Assembly: GCA_009733575.1 (NCBI GenBank)
Contig: ML769687.1
Location: forward strand, 1-19,200
Length of the DNA: 19,200 bases
DNA from: Gymnopus androsaceus JB14
Taxonomy: Eukaryota > Basidiomycota > Agaricomycetes > Agaricales > Omphalotaceae
Direction of reading: 5' to 3'
Shown: positions 1 through 14,439 of the stretch, piece after piece
Layout of the letters: each line of letters starts with the position of its first letter
How positions within the stretch are numbered: position 1 is the stretch's first letter
Notes under the pieces: generated by a model
What the model saw: the letters and a program-made list of their open reading frames with translations, nothing else
Told to the model about the DNA's origin: nothing
The model's database searches: none
Translations under genes and position numbers: made by a program

Positions 1-117
1 TGAGGGTGAGGGTCCAAGTCCAAGTCTGCTTACGTCCCTCCAGCTCTTTCCAGAGCTCACGGTACTCTTGGGCTTTTTGCCACCTAGACGGGAGATTCAA
101 TCATTCCGTTTTTTAAG
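1..117. other. left edge, unassigned sequence
   Basis: No gene can be assigned. On the + strand an in-frame TAA at 114-116 closes the frame that continues into the DUF4139 remnant; a TTTTTTAAG at 109-117 could be a weak splice acceptor for its next exon. Read on the - strand, about 80 bases give a charged, Trp-containing open frame (QKAQEYRELWKELEGRK) that runs off the window edge. I do not recognise it. Confidence 0.3.
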
Positions 118-1287
118 TCTCTGGGCTCATCAGTGTACCATGCAATGGTATGGCTCACGATGTTACTATTGTTGAGCTGAATGAGGAATTGGATACGAAG
201 CTTTTGTGGTTTTCAGTTCCAAAGCTTGATACCAGGGTTCATTTGAAGGTATGCTATCAAGTACTGCTGACCAGATTCTTCGCTAATGGGTCTCCGCAGG
301 CTAAGATAAAGAACGCCTCTGAATATGCATTAATACCTGGAAAGGCTAGCGTCTACATCGATGGGACATTTATCGCTCGTACTGACGTTCCTGCTGGTCC
401 TGATGAGTTTCGATTGCAGCCTGGGGTGAGTATCCGCTTTGTTGTCAATATTTCTCACTCACTACATACATCACCTCAGTCTCGACTCCTCAATCACAAT
501 AATATACCATCCGCTCTCCTCGAAAATCACACACTGCACACCTTTCACTGGATTTACAGGTATCAACAGTCTCAGTACGTTGGGTACTACCAAGCCACCT
601 CTACCTTCTATTCCCAACGTATCACGGTACACAACACCAAGCGTGTTAGTATTGAAGCATTAAAGCTCCTCAATCGGGTGCCGGTGAACAAGGACGAGAA
701 GATCAATGTAAACGTTGTGAAACCAGCAGAGCTGTCGCTTTCAAGCCATAAGAGTCAGAATCAGGCTGTCAGCGTACCCTCTTCCCAGATGACGACTGTC
801 AAAGCCAAATCGCCTTCAAGTCAAGGCTCGAAAAAACGCGATGAAAGCGAGAAACCCAATGATACAACCTCATTTACATCTTCGAAAGCTGATACAAGTT
901 CTAGTGCAGGAATAGGGAAATGAGCCGTTTGGAGGTTCTCGAAAGTCGGCACAGTCGGAAAATAACACCACTGCGGCGGAAATTGAAGAATCTTTTCCGT
1001 TTCCCTCCGCTCAAGCTCAGGTTTCTAATGAACCTACTACGACTGTGGCTCGGATTGTTGCGCAGTGGGATAGTGCGGATGGTGATATGGAATCTACTAC
1101 TGGTAACGCTAATGTCACAGATGACAATTTGGATGCGATTATAGTCCCTGAGGGAGGAGGGTCGGGAAATGATGGGAAGATGAATGGGCTGTTGTATGAC
1201 CTTCCGTCGCAGGGGATCGTCAATTTGCTCTTGGAGTGGCAAGTGTCGGCGGTGTCGAATGTAGAAATATTTGAACAAGAGGCCTGA
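118..1287 (+). pseudogene. DUF4139-domain protein, C-terminal portion, frame broken
   Basis: This matches the C-terminal half of the fungal DUF4139 family (mucoidy-inhibitor-like proteins of unknown function, usually with an N-terminal DUF4140 region). Family-like stretches are GLISVPCNGMAHDVTIVEL near the start, VPKLDTRVHLK, AKIKNASEYALIPGKASVYI, SQRITVHNTK, then near the end VARIVAQWDSADGDMES and LPSQGIVNLLLEWQVSA. An intron at 249-299 (51 nt) joins HLK to AKIKNAS cleanly. A second intron starts at 426; the acceptor at 559 puts the next exon out of frame, while the one at 569 keeps the frame but omits about a dozen residues normally found before the SQRITV block. The frame stops at 921-923, and the C-terminal block continues in another frame from about 916 to the stop at 1285-1287; I see no good intron to join them. 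The N-terminal part is absent or outside the window. I call it a decaying copy; an assembly indel at about 915 is the alternative. Confidence 0.7.
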
Positions 1288-1568
1288 GTACAGTAGGCAT
1301 GCAAGTATTTCATATATAATCTTTCTTTAATTTCGAACGCAAATCAGCTCTTCTAGAACGGTGAAAAATACTGAGCCTGAACTGAAACTGAACTATTTAA
1401 GTACAAGAAGTAGTTAAACTAGTAGGCTAAATGGAGCGGAATCGATAGGCGCTTATAGCAGGATCGCGTGGCTTATCTGAAGCATTTTCTGCAATTTCGA
1501 CCCGCGTCCTGACGCGAAAAAACGCGCCCACAGCCTATAGCTCTCAAATAGGATCCATTTCAAAGACC
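1288..1568. other. intergenic stretch without a visible gene
   Basis: About 280 bases between two remnants. No open frame with recognisable similarity, no RNA gene and no clear repeat was seen. It would hold the 3' region of the DUF4139 remnant and the promoter of the F-box remnant. Confidence 0.5.
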
Positions 1569-2230
1569 ATGGAGGCTTCAAATTCACTACCAGCCTACAC
1601 ATCACTCACGGCGCTGAGAGACATATCTTTTTCCCTTTTCTGTCCCAACTGTTTCTCCAAACTCGACAACCTCGGTAGCTCTCCTGTCACTGGTTTTTAT
1701 CACTCGATCGCGAGTAGGCTCCGAGCAGGCTTCAATCTCCCTATTTCCCAGGGAGAGCTTGCACAGATTAACGCGTTCCTCACAGATGCCCCAGAAACCC
1801 GGGCGCAATATGACAAAGCAATTGAAGAAACAGAATAACTACTGGTGAGTCTGAAGCACGCACGAGATGGTCTTCAGCGCCGTTCCGATAACACGCGATC
1901 CTTGATTTCATCACATATACGGAAATTACCACTAGACGTCTTGAACGAAATCCTCACATTTTGCTGCTCGCAGGACGAAGATGGGGATGAGGATGGTTAT
2001 TCTCTCTCACTGAAGAAAGGCAGTCCCATTTTCTGCACTACGCTGAAACTTTCATGGGTCTGCTCTTTCTAACAAGCAGCCGTTCGAGCTACATATCCAC
2101 ATATGAATCAGAGCAAAAAACATCAACAATCATCGCCTGCCTCCGAAGTGGCTTCAAAATGGCTAGCTTGGATACACCCAGTGTCTTTGAAATATTGGAC
2201 ACCCTGGTCACCGAGATGCAGCTTGAATCA
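1569..2230 (+). pseudogene. F-box protein remnant, N-terminal part
   Basis: The frame opens with ATG at 1569, runs through a FCPNCFSKL motif and an AQINAFLTDAPETRAQYDKA helix, and meets TAA at 1836-1838. The same frame then continues without a break through KHARDGLQRR and HIRKLPLDVLNEILTFCC to 2070-2072. The last motif is the F-box-like segment (I/L-R-K-L-P-x-D-V-L-x-E-I-L) of the many agaric F-box proteins, usually preceded by a short coiled coil as here. F-box proteins normally link substrates to an SCF ubiquitin ligase. The expected residue at the TAA is Gln (CAA), a single transition. After KLSWVCS the frame is lost; a different frame (from 2054) carries weak similarity (TPSVFEILDTLVTEMQL) to the region that follows the F-box. 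The rear of a similar gene lies on the opposite strand just downstream. Non-functional as read. Confidence 0.6.
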
Positions 2231-2696
2231 ACGAAGAGAAGTGACGCCGCTGCCGCCAACCTCCTTCATATGCGTATGATGACCTTCCATGGTCAGTGGC
2301 CCCAGAATCCATCGAGAGGTAATTGTATCAATAAAAACGTCTGCATCAAACTTGGCCTCGTTGTAAAGATGAGTGTAGTTTCCGCAAGTTCGGAAGCATC
2401 GGATTGGCAGCGGAGAGTCCGTCCATTCGACGAAATGCGTGGGGACCTGTAAAAAGGCGGAAGACACCGTAGGCTTTAGAGCATCATCGCCCTTTAGCAC
2501 ATCTACTTTCGTTAGATGAACATCACCAAGCGTAAGCTCTACAATAGATGGCATGTTTCGAAGAACTGTAACTAGTTTTTAATGAGGGATGGAGAGATAT
2601 CTGAGCGACAATGTTTTGAGGCTACTTCCAGACTTTTTAAGAAAGCCGATAAACGCGTCCACTCTGATAGTCTATCAGCTGAGTGAGTTTAGGATG
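2228..2696 (-). pseudogene. F-box/leucine-rich-like protein remnant, C-terminal part, inverted
   Basis: Read on the - strand this resembles the leucine-rich rear half of agaric F-box proteins. In order: PKLTQLIDYQ, then after a frame change VDAFIGFLKKSGSSLKTLSL, an in-frame TAA at 2581-2579, then LVTVLRNMPSIVELTLGDV, and finally KFDADVFIDTITSRWI, a typical late motif before the C-terminal strand. The frame ends at 2228. The stop follows a His codon and could derive from CAA. There is no F-box on this strand upstream. The natural reading is that this belongs with the + strand F-box front at 1569-2230 and that one of the two was inverted, but they could equally come from two family members. Family assignment is by motif pattern only. 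Confidence 0.55.
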
Positions 2697-2722
2697 TACC
2701 AAGGTGTGAGCTTACAAGGCCA

Positions 2723-3030
2723 TCAATCTTTTGGACCAAATCTCTCGCCGTCCTGGAAAACCACGGACGAATGGCAGAAGATACTGGTAATATCTGTGAC
2801 AGTTCGGTTGATATCCACTCCAACCTTGTTCAGAATATCCACAAGGGCTAGCTCTAGAGCGAGTAGAAGCTTCTCTTCGGGTATCTATAGAAAATTACAT
2901 GAGCGTAAATCATAACAGAGAAAGGGTACTCATCAAATGCTGATCGTCTTCGTCAAACGACAATGCAGTGATATCAGATACAACTGCAGCATACTCGTTG
3001 AGAGGACTCTGAGCATGCTGAGCGAGACCA
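2723..3030 (-). pseudogene. unrecognised coding-like fragment
   Basis: Two protein-like stretches occur on the - strand. The upstream one (about 3024-2935) reads PLNEYAAVVSDITALSFDED. The second (2884-2723) starts right after a CTATAG acceptor-like site and reads EEKLLLALELALVDILNKVG, then VDINRTVTDITSIFCHSSVV, ending in TGA at 2725-2723. The two are separated by in-frame stops, and the donor I can see does not keep the phase. The amphipathic, Leu-rich composition resembles helical secreted or membrane-associated proteins, but I cannot name a family. It lies just upstream, in - strand order, of the inverted F-box rear and may or may not be part of the same gene. Confidence 0.3.
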
Positions 3031-3459
3031 ACACAGTATCTTTAAACTCATTTTTGGAGTGGAGATTTTGGAGGTAAATACATGCGAGCTCATCCATGGA
3101 TATCAAATGCCGGCTTGTTGAAAGAAGGGTTCATATCAGATTCCAGTAGCCTTTTGAAGGACTCTTGAGCTGAGAAGAAGAACCTTTTTGTTCAAAAAGA
3201 TAATAAAGGTGACGCCGGGGACGCCGGAAGAGTGTTGAACAATTAATGAGCGCTTATAATGTGGCATAATGCTGCAGCGCCAGCGGCGCACCTGACAATG
3301 CTGTTCTCTTCTCTTCGCTGCTCAAATGAAGAATCTGTGAACCGTTCAACGGATTACAGGATCTATTCTCAACATCCTACATGCAAAACACTATCTTTAT
3401 AACAATGCATCAGAATCAGAATCAGCGGCAGCAAGCAGGACCTTCGTCGAGTACCGTAC
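3031..3459. other. stretch without a visible gene
   Basis: No frame with recognisable similarity on either strand. Small features only: a GACGCCGG doublet near 3210-3230 and a GC-rich run (GCAGCGCCAGCGGCGCACC) near 3275-3293. The stretch separates the F-box-like fragments from the displaced prp8 piece. Confidence 0.4.
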
Positions 3460-3547
3460 ATTTTGCAACACTTGTCTGAAGCCTGGCGATATTGGAAGGC
3501 GAATAGTGAGTAGCAATTTGCTCCTTAATCGAACCTCATTTTGACTT
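3460..3547 (+). repeat. displaced copy of a prp8 exon/intron segment (88 bp)
   Basis: These 88 bases align without gaps to 5648-5735, with 8 mismatches by eye, 6 of them transitions. The segment holds the end of a prp8 exon (coding [14 protein letters not shown]), its GTGAGT donor and about 42 bases of the intron. It stops exactly where the other copy enters its GTGTGTGT run. Here it is followed within a few bases by the most N-terminal prp8 coding sequence in the window, so it is out of order relative to the protein. Both edges fall in non-family sequence or within an intron. Confidence 0.9.
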
Positions 3548-3548
3548 A

Positions 3549-8390
<4,842 letters not shown>

Positions 8391-8424
8391 GCCTTCCCAT
8401 TCTTTCTTGGAAAATACGCTCAAA

Positions 8425-11400
8425 ATGAAATCTAGCCTACGGAATTCGTGGAACAAGGCACTAAACGAAACGACGCCGAATTCCGCTTTAAACAATTACT
8501 TGTGACTTCCTCAACTGAATGGAAGCGCGTTGCGAGCACCTCTGATTCTAGTAGAAAGGGCAAATCGAAGCTTTCCTCCTCCTCAGAATTGTGAGATGTT
8601 ATTGCTCATCGCCATTTAAGCAAATCCGGAGACGAAATCATTCTGGATGTTCTTGCTGACGATGAATGAATCACCCTTGAGCCTTGGAAGGCAGTCCTTG
8701 CGACCCCAGAATTGCGCCAGGAATGGGACCCAGCAGTGATTGACACTCATTTAGTCGGGATGTTCAACCAACACATAAATATCCAAGACGAACTTTACGA
8801 TAGGATGGCGTGCTTGTCCCCGAGATGCTGTTACAATTTCCAGGACAATGCACGACGCCACGACCGTTATTGACATTTCCACCTCCTTACCAAGGTCTCC
8901 CGATGAGCCTGCCTACCTCCGTCCTTCTCCCTACGTCAGATCACACATATCATGTACGTTTCATATTCTGTAAATATTGACCAATATTAACTCCCTTCAA
9001 GTACTTGCTTGGTGCATACAACATCTCAAACCTCCGCTGCCATCCTCAGAGTCCAAATGCAAGACTGGAAGACTACGTATTACTTGCTTCTGGCAGCATG
9101 ACCTCCGGGCAATATGGGATATTGGATCCTCATTATCAAGTGTCATTCAGCAGCTATCTACTCTTGGGTTTGCTCAAAACAACAACAACTAAACGCTCTA
9201 CTCAAATCCCGAAACTCATCGGATATGGGAATGGTGTCTATTGAAAAGATTCGGTTCCAAATTGATAGAGAGGCGTTGATTATTGAATATTCACTATTCT
9301 CTTACAGACCACCACAGCTCGCAAGGGCTGCAAGCTCTTCGAGATCAACGTCGTCTTACTCGTGCTATTGAGTGTGTTTTACCGTCTGTTGAAGGATGGA
9401 TTGTACAACTCTCTACAAGAGCTTCCTCCGAAGATGTTGAGAAACTCCCGTGGACTGTACATGCTACACGAAGCACCTCATACATCCTATCATCATCTCC
9501 TCCAACAACCACCGCCTCCCTACCTTTGGATCAGGTTGTCCTCTGCTTGGCGCATGCACCACTCATCGATGATCACTCTCTACTTAAAGTAAAAGTAGTG
9601 ATTGAGATTTCGGGTCCTTTCAGTGGGTTGCGCTTGAATGGAGTTCCGCAATTAGAGAGCTCAAGGGACAGCGGGATCCGTCTTCATATGTTGCTTCCGC
9701 CGAGTCTATTCTGCCTGATGTTGGGAGTGCTACGGATATTAGTGTTCCTTCATCATCATCCATACATAGGTCTGCTGCTATCAGCATTGCTTCATTGTCC
9801 TCTACACCTCCTTTGATTCGTATTACCGCAGAGAGGAGTACAGGGGCCGAAAAGACGATTTTGTCAAGGGTTAAGAGGAATTATATCTATTTTTCTTCGT
9901 ACTTTCAAGAACCTGAAGCTAAATGGAAACGCAGTAAGTTTTTTTTTTGGATTTACCCTCGGCTCTGACCTTTGTCCTCACAGCTACCGAGGCTCGTGGC
10001 GTCACTATAACTCGGCTTAATTCGATAGACCCCACGTTGGTGGTATATCGAGCCGAGGCTACATTTGTTGGTGTAGGACTCTGGGATATGTATGGCGCTG
10101 TCGTTTTTCCCGGTGCAAAGAACTATCGGGACAAGCAACATGACGCGGTGCTTTTGGAAGATGTCAACGAGCTGATGGAACTGTGACACATGAAAATTAA
10201 ACTGCGTGGCCTATAAAGTACGCACAGTCGTTTTATTGCCTACTAGTACTGATTTTACTTTTTTACATAGTGGACGAGACTCTGTCGTACTCAAGACAAT
10301 CTACAAATCCCAGCTACCATCCAGGTCTTTCCCTTTTCTGCCGACGACCCACATTTGTTTCCCCGTATCACTCCGCTAGATCCTAACATTAACAAAACCC
10401 AAGTGGATCTACAAGACTGGGCCATCGAAGCCTTGTCACCGAACGCCACGCTCCCAACTCTCCTCGAACAATCTAATCCCAAAGGCTGGTCGAACAAAAC
10501 CTCCACCCCCAACACCAACACAAATGATCAACGCGTTGGCTGGTATAGGTGAAAGTATGATCATGAGCATGAGAGGTTGAATTTCAGGTTGGAGTATGAG
10601 CCTTCGGCTAGTCAAAGAGTGGTTACAAACGTGTCAAACCACCAAGGATACCGTTGGATCAACCTCTGGTTGTGGGGGCTATTCGGAAGCGGAGAGCAGA
10701 GTGTGATAATCATTCACCAACGTCGGAGAATGTACTGAATATACTGCAACCACTCAACAAACTACCGTGGCAATTTCACCTGTTGCAGTGGGGGTAGATG
10801 ATGCAGTACTTTCCTCGTCCAAGCTTTCGATACACGACGTCCTCGACGTGCTTGCTTAGACGCAGAATTATCACTGCAGCCTCAAGCTGGTTGGGCTCTC
10901 GTGAGCGACTCTTTCAATTCGACGAAAACACGGATCGGATATCTCACCTGTTATTCCGATACATAAAGGGGAGAGGGCGATTGAAGGAATTTCGGCGCAG
11001 GAATTGGCGACGGTGATTATGCAGCGCGAGTGTAGGAAAAATTGGGATGATAGGTTTGATTCAGAGAGGATGTTCAAGTCGTATGGGAGTGAGTGCAAGA
11101 CGAGCTTTGTTGTGTCAAAGGGAGGATTTCCGTTTCGGGATCGAAGGTTTTATATCGCTTTTGTGGTGGCGCAAGCTCAAGATTCATCTCCTTCGGTGTC
11201 CAGGAGGAGTACCGAGGTCGGAGGAGCCTCAGGAACTGGTGTAGGAGACACTAGCAATAGGACGGCTCTGCCAGTCAGTTCTCGGCAAAGTACAGCTCGT
11301 ATGGATCGCCCATTGGACAGGTGTACATCGATACGTGGATTCTGGAGACTCTAAATCCGTGCACAAAGGAGAATTACGCTGTTCTGGTGTACACGCTTGG

Positions 11401-13113
11401 TTGCAGTGGATTACGCTGGCTCCCTCTCCACGGCTGTAAACTCTCTCTTATCAACGCCACGATCCCGCACGCCATTCTCACTGTCGAGTCGTATGTCAAG
11501 AATACTATGCCGTCATTGTCGCCGCCTATTGCTCGTCTGCAGCTGGTTTTGTCTTGGCTGATAGGAAAGATGAGGATATGGAGGCTGAGACATATGCGAA
11601 GCTTGGGTGGAACCTGAGGAGGAGGGATGATTGTAGGATGTTGTTGAAGACTAGGCATGATGTGTCTTCGAGGGGAGAGTACGATGTTGGTGATGTATCC
11701 TGGAGATTAATGTCAAGCGCAGGGGTCGTTGAGTCCCGCGAGACACTCGCAGCAACAGCAGATTACACCGCATGCAATTAGGGCGGGGCTTAATACTCTG
11801 ACTGAATCGTCGTTGTCGAGTAATTCGAGTCTGGATACTCTTCATGGTGTATCATCATCGTCATACTCGTCGTCTTTGATAGCACCTACTTTCCCTGTTT
11901 CACCAACAATGCCAGCAGTAGCGGCCTCCATCGTGAACGCACCACCTCAGGATCAAGTTCGAGTTTCATAGGTCGTTCATCTGCATTCACACTCAAAGGC
12001 GAGCTCAGACAAAACACGGATTTGCTGCTAGGCGAAATCGTGATGGACTCGAAACTTTATCCAAAGGGGTATATGGTTGTATTGGAATCTAAAACTCGGA
12101 CTACTGAAGTGGCTGGACGTGAGCGGGGTTCCTCTGAATCACCTTCACGCTCTCGACCCCGCAACAAACCGAAACCGATCAACTTGGATCCGTTGTTCCC
12201 AAGCTTGTCTTCGTCGGACGAGAATCCAAGAGAAATGTTCATCTCAGAAAACGAGTTTGAACTACCGATTTTATACACACTCAACACCATGCCTTCTTCT
12301 CCACTGGATTCTTCGGGAATGAATACGGATACCTCGGAGACACCCACGAGGCATCTACTTCGACTGATGTTGCCTATGGCACAATTTCAGATATCTACGG
12401 TGCAGGATCCACTGGCGGGGGAGGTATAGCAGGCGCCGCCAAAGCCAAGTTGGTTAATGAGGGAGGGGCGGTGGTGAGGGTCGCGGTGAGGCCGGAGAGT
12501 GTAGGCAAGGGTAAAGTCGTGGTTGTTATGGCAGGAAGGTGCGGGAGGGGAGCATGGGATGTAGATCGGAATGGATGGGAGGCGGTGGTTGTTGGTGAGA
12601 AGGGGTCGCTTACAGCGTTGGGCAGGGAAGTGCTATTCGACGACAGGGTGTCGAAAATGGGTTTATTGTCCAGGTGAGTTTTGTTGCACAGGTCCTGATG
12701 ATGATTTTTCTAATCTCCGACCGTGATATCATGATTTCATAGAGCCAAATGAACTGGATGCGCTACTGGATGATCTCAGGACGCTTGTTGGTATCGCAGA
12801 CAACCTTCTCGATCCTGACGCTACGAGAGATGCAGAGATGTCCATGGGTGATGGAGAGGCGAATGATCCTGAGGATGGGACTAAATTATTAATGGGCTTG
12901 CACGATCGACAGTTCTGGAACAGGGGTTCTCGGGATAACTGGACAGGACATATCTCAATGATCATTGTCTTGTGCTTGTGTATTGTATGGTATTCTTTAA
13001 CTCACAGATTCTACCTATGTACCATTCAAAGGTGTGAAATATACTTAGGTATATATTATAAAATCCAAGCCTCCGCTACATATATGCTATGGAGTACGCT
13101 GCGCTGCCGCTAG
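8425..13113 (+). pseudogene. large fungal START-like domain protein, decayed copy
   Basis: It resembles a very large basidiomycete protein with two START-like lipid-binding regions and a membrane segment near the C-terminus; substrate unknown. A plausible ATG at 8425 begins MKSSLRNSWNKALNET, then a one-base frame change leads to DAEFRFKQLLVTSSTEWKRV. First START-like region: ITLEPWKAVLATPELRQEWD (about 8670), ARLEDYVLLASGSM, VSIEKIRFQIDREALIIEYS, RRLTRAIECVLPSVEGW and VVIEISGPFSGLRLNGVPQ. Middle: VVYRAEATFVGVGLWDMYGA and NINKTQVDLQDWAIEALSP. Second: ISPVIPIHKGERAIEGISAQ, RECRKNWDDRFDSERMF, SFVVSKGGFPFRDRRFYIAF and VYIDTWILETLNP. Tail: GEIVMDSKLYPKGYMVVLES, TRHLLRLMLPMAQFQISTVQ and a hydrophobic HISMIIVLCLCIVW near 12950. 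Introns at 9934-9983, 10218-10270 and 12674-12742 remain recognisable. Many frameshifts and stops (TGA at 10184-10186, expected Trp) make it non-functional. The product name is from memory of homologues and should be checked by search. Confidence 0.75.
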
Positions 13114-13136
13114 GCTGCCGCGCGGATGATGTTTGT

Positions 13137-13473
13137 CATTTCAACAGCTTTCTGAAAAGGCTGCTGAAATGGAATGCTTCACCTGGTTTATGAAAGATTC
13201 CTTTTCGGGTAGCCTTTCAGCCCGGTTGAAGGTAATTGTTTCGGCTTCTGTCCGAAACAATAGGTTTTAGATGGAGGCTGAAGCCTCCCACTTCAAATGG
13301 TCTAAAAGTTTGCATTTCATTCGTTTAATGAAATATATATTTTCTACAGCACTCTGAAAAATTACATTTTGTATATGTATTGAAATTAACTACTTCACAT
13401 TGGGCTTCAGCCTGGCTGAAGTATAATGATTGGCGGTGTGAGGGACAGGAGAAGTAGTTTTTACGGCTTCTCC
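13137..13473. repeat. cluster of short inverted repeats (hairpin-rich block)
   Basis: At least seven arm pairs lie within about 340 bases: 13137-13151/13156-13171 (CATTTCAACAGC arm, one mismatch, small bulge); 13235-13244/13252-13261 (ATTGTTTCGG, perfect 10 bp, 7-nt loop); 13265-13271/13301-13307 (TTTTAGA, perfect) enclosing 13273-13279/13282-13288 (GGAGGCT, perfect, 2-nt loop); 13314-13321/13327-13334 (ATTTCATT, perfect); 13388-13396/13451-13459 (AACTACTTC, perfect) enclosing 13405-13412/13414-13421 (CTTCAGCC, perfect, 1-nt loop); 13448-13454/13467-13473 (GGAGAAG, perfect). The sequence is non-coding on both strands apart from the start of the following Pro-rich frame. It could be a foldback or miniature inverted-repeat element, or nested remnants of one. 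No target-site duplication could be fixed by eye. Confidence 0.65.
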
Positions 13474-13942
13474 GCCTTCGTCGCCTAGGCTTTCTGCTGC
13501 GACTGCGCTTCCTCAGGTACCCACTACCACAGCGCCTGCATCCACATCTGTGGTGCAGGAACCTGAACCCCAACCTCAACCTCACGTTCTTCCGTTACCC
13601 GAATCACGACCTCCAGCATCTCAAACACCTACTACTGTCATCGTCAATCGTCCGCTTCCGCTGCCACAATGTGCTGTCGCTAGCGATTAGTAGAAGAGGG
13701 CATCGAGAAGGATGTCGGGCACGGGTATACCGGAAGCGCAAGCGCACGCAGGGGAACGAGTAGGAGCGGAAGCTGAAGTTTGTACGACGGAGGTGGCGAA
13801 AGAGGGTGATGGTGTAAAAGTCAATGCTGGTGCTGGTGCTGGTACAATAGAGATGGATACAAAAGTGGAATCACTAAAGCCAGAGAACGAGATGCGCATC
13901 CATGTAACAACTTTGAGAGGGTTTAGAGGGGTCGCAGTTTGA
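13442..13942 (+). pseudogene. Pro/Thr-rich reading frame interrupted by tandem TAG TAG
   Basis: One frame is open from 13442 to 13942 except for two adjacent stops at 13688-13693. Before them it is rich in Pro, Thr, Ser and Gln (VPTTTAPASTSVVQEPEPQP, then LPLPESRPPASQTPTTVIVN); after them it reads KRASRRMSGTGIPEAQAHAG and an Ala/Gly/Glu-rich stretch ending RIHVTTLRGFRGVAV. Both TAG codons are one transition from CAG, and such Pro/Gln-rich fungal linkers often contain Gln runs. No family is recognisable, and there is no ATG at the 5' end of the open stretch. It may be a broken low-complexity part of a larger gene, or a chance open frame in a biased sequence. Confidence 0.35.
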
Positions 13943-14439
13943 GCCTGCGTGTCTCTGGGGAGCTTCTGGGGATCTAGCCTTCCTCCCATTCAGATTAATG
14001 GAATAGCAATAATTGGCGTTAAGAAGCAAAATGCGAGTTCCAGATGCTGAGCTGCGCGGCTCAGCTGGCTTCGCCAAAATCAGCTCGGCTCGGAGCTAGT
14101 TGCACAGAACAGAATACTTGTACTAATCTATAGAAGGTGCTTGTGCTTAGGTACAATTATTGTAACATCGGATAGCGACAGGATGAGCATACGGATGGAA
14201 TTCGGAACGGTGTTGTGCTTGTTACAAAGTGTTTGTCAAAAAAAAAAAAGCGATTGCCTGGTCATCCGTAGTGTGCATGCAGAATCCCAAAAATCTCCTG
14301 CCTGCATTGAAAGAGGTCCGTGCAAGGCACTCGACCATCGGACTTGGAAGCTTGAAGGAAGGACAGAAGAAACTTCACCTCTCTGTTTCTTCAATAATGA
14401 CAAAGATATGAATGAATTCAAGTCGTTCGGTGATCACAA
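13943..14439. other. intergenic stretch, no gene seen
   Basis: It lies downstream of the zinc-finger gene (- strand) and after the Pro-rich frame. It contains a GC-rich hairpin (14046-14065), a run of about eleven A at 14238-14249, and no frame that looks coding. The terminator and 3'UTR of the zinc-finger gene should lie in its right part. Confidence 0.45.
14046..14065. repeat. short GC-rich hairpin
   Basis: GCTGAGC at 14046-14052 pairs perfectly with GCTCAGC at 14059-14065 across a 6-nt loop. It is followed to about 14100 by further GCTC/GAGC-type words (CAGCTCGGCTCGGAGCT). It may be a scrap of a dispersed AGCTCGG-type repeat; function unknown. Confidence 0.5.

Noticed and set aside
13325..13585. 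Arg-rich 86-codon open frame on the - strand
   Set aside because: It is the antisense of the hairpin block and the Pro-rich frame; its Arg/Cys-rich composition comes from the GC-rich complement, with no family-like motif.
13687..13989. 100-codon open frame on the - strand
   Set aside because: Antisense to the Ala/Gly-rich + strand frame; composition is biased (Pro/Ala/Ser) and no motif is present. Both strands are open because of base composition, so I kept only the + reading, at low confidence.
14238..14249. A-run as a poly(A) tail of a retrotransposed sequence
   Set aside because: No retroelement coding sequence or target-site duplication flanks it; it is a simple homopolymer.
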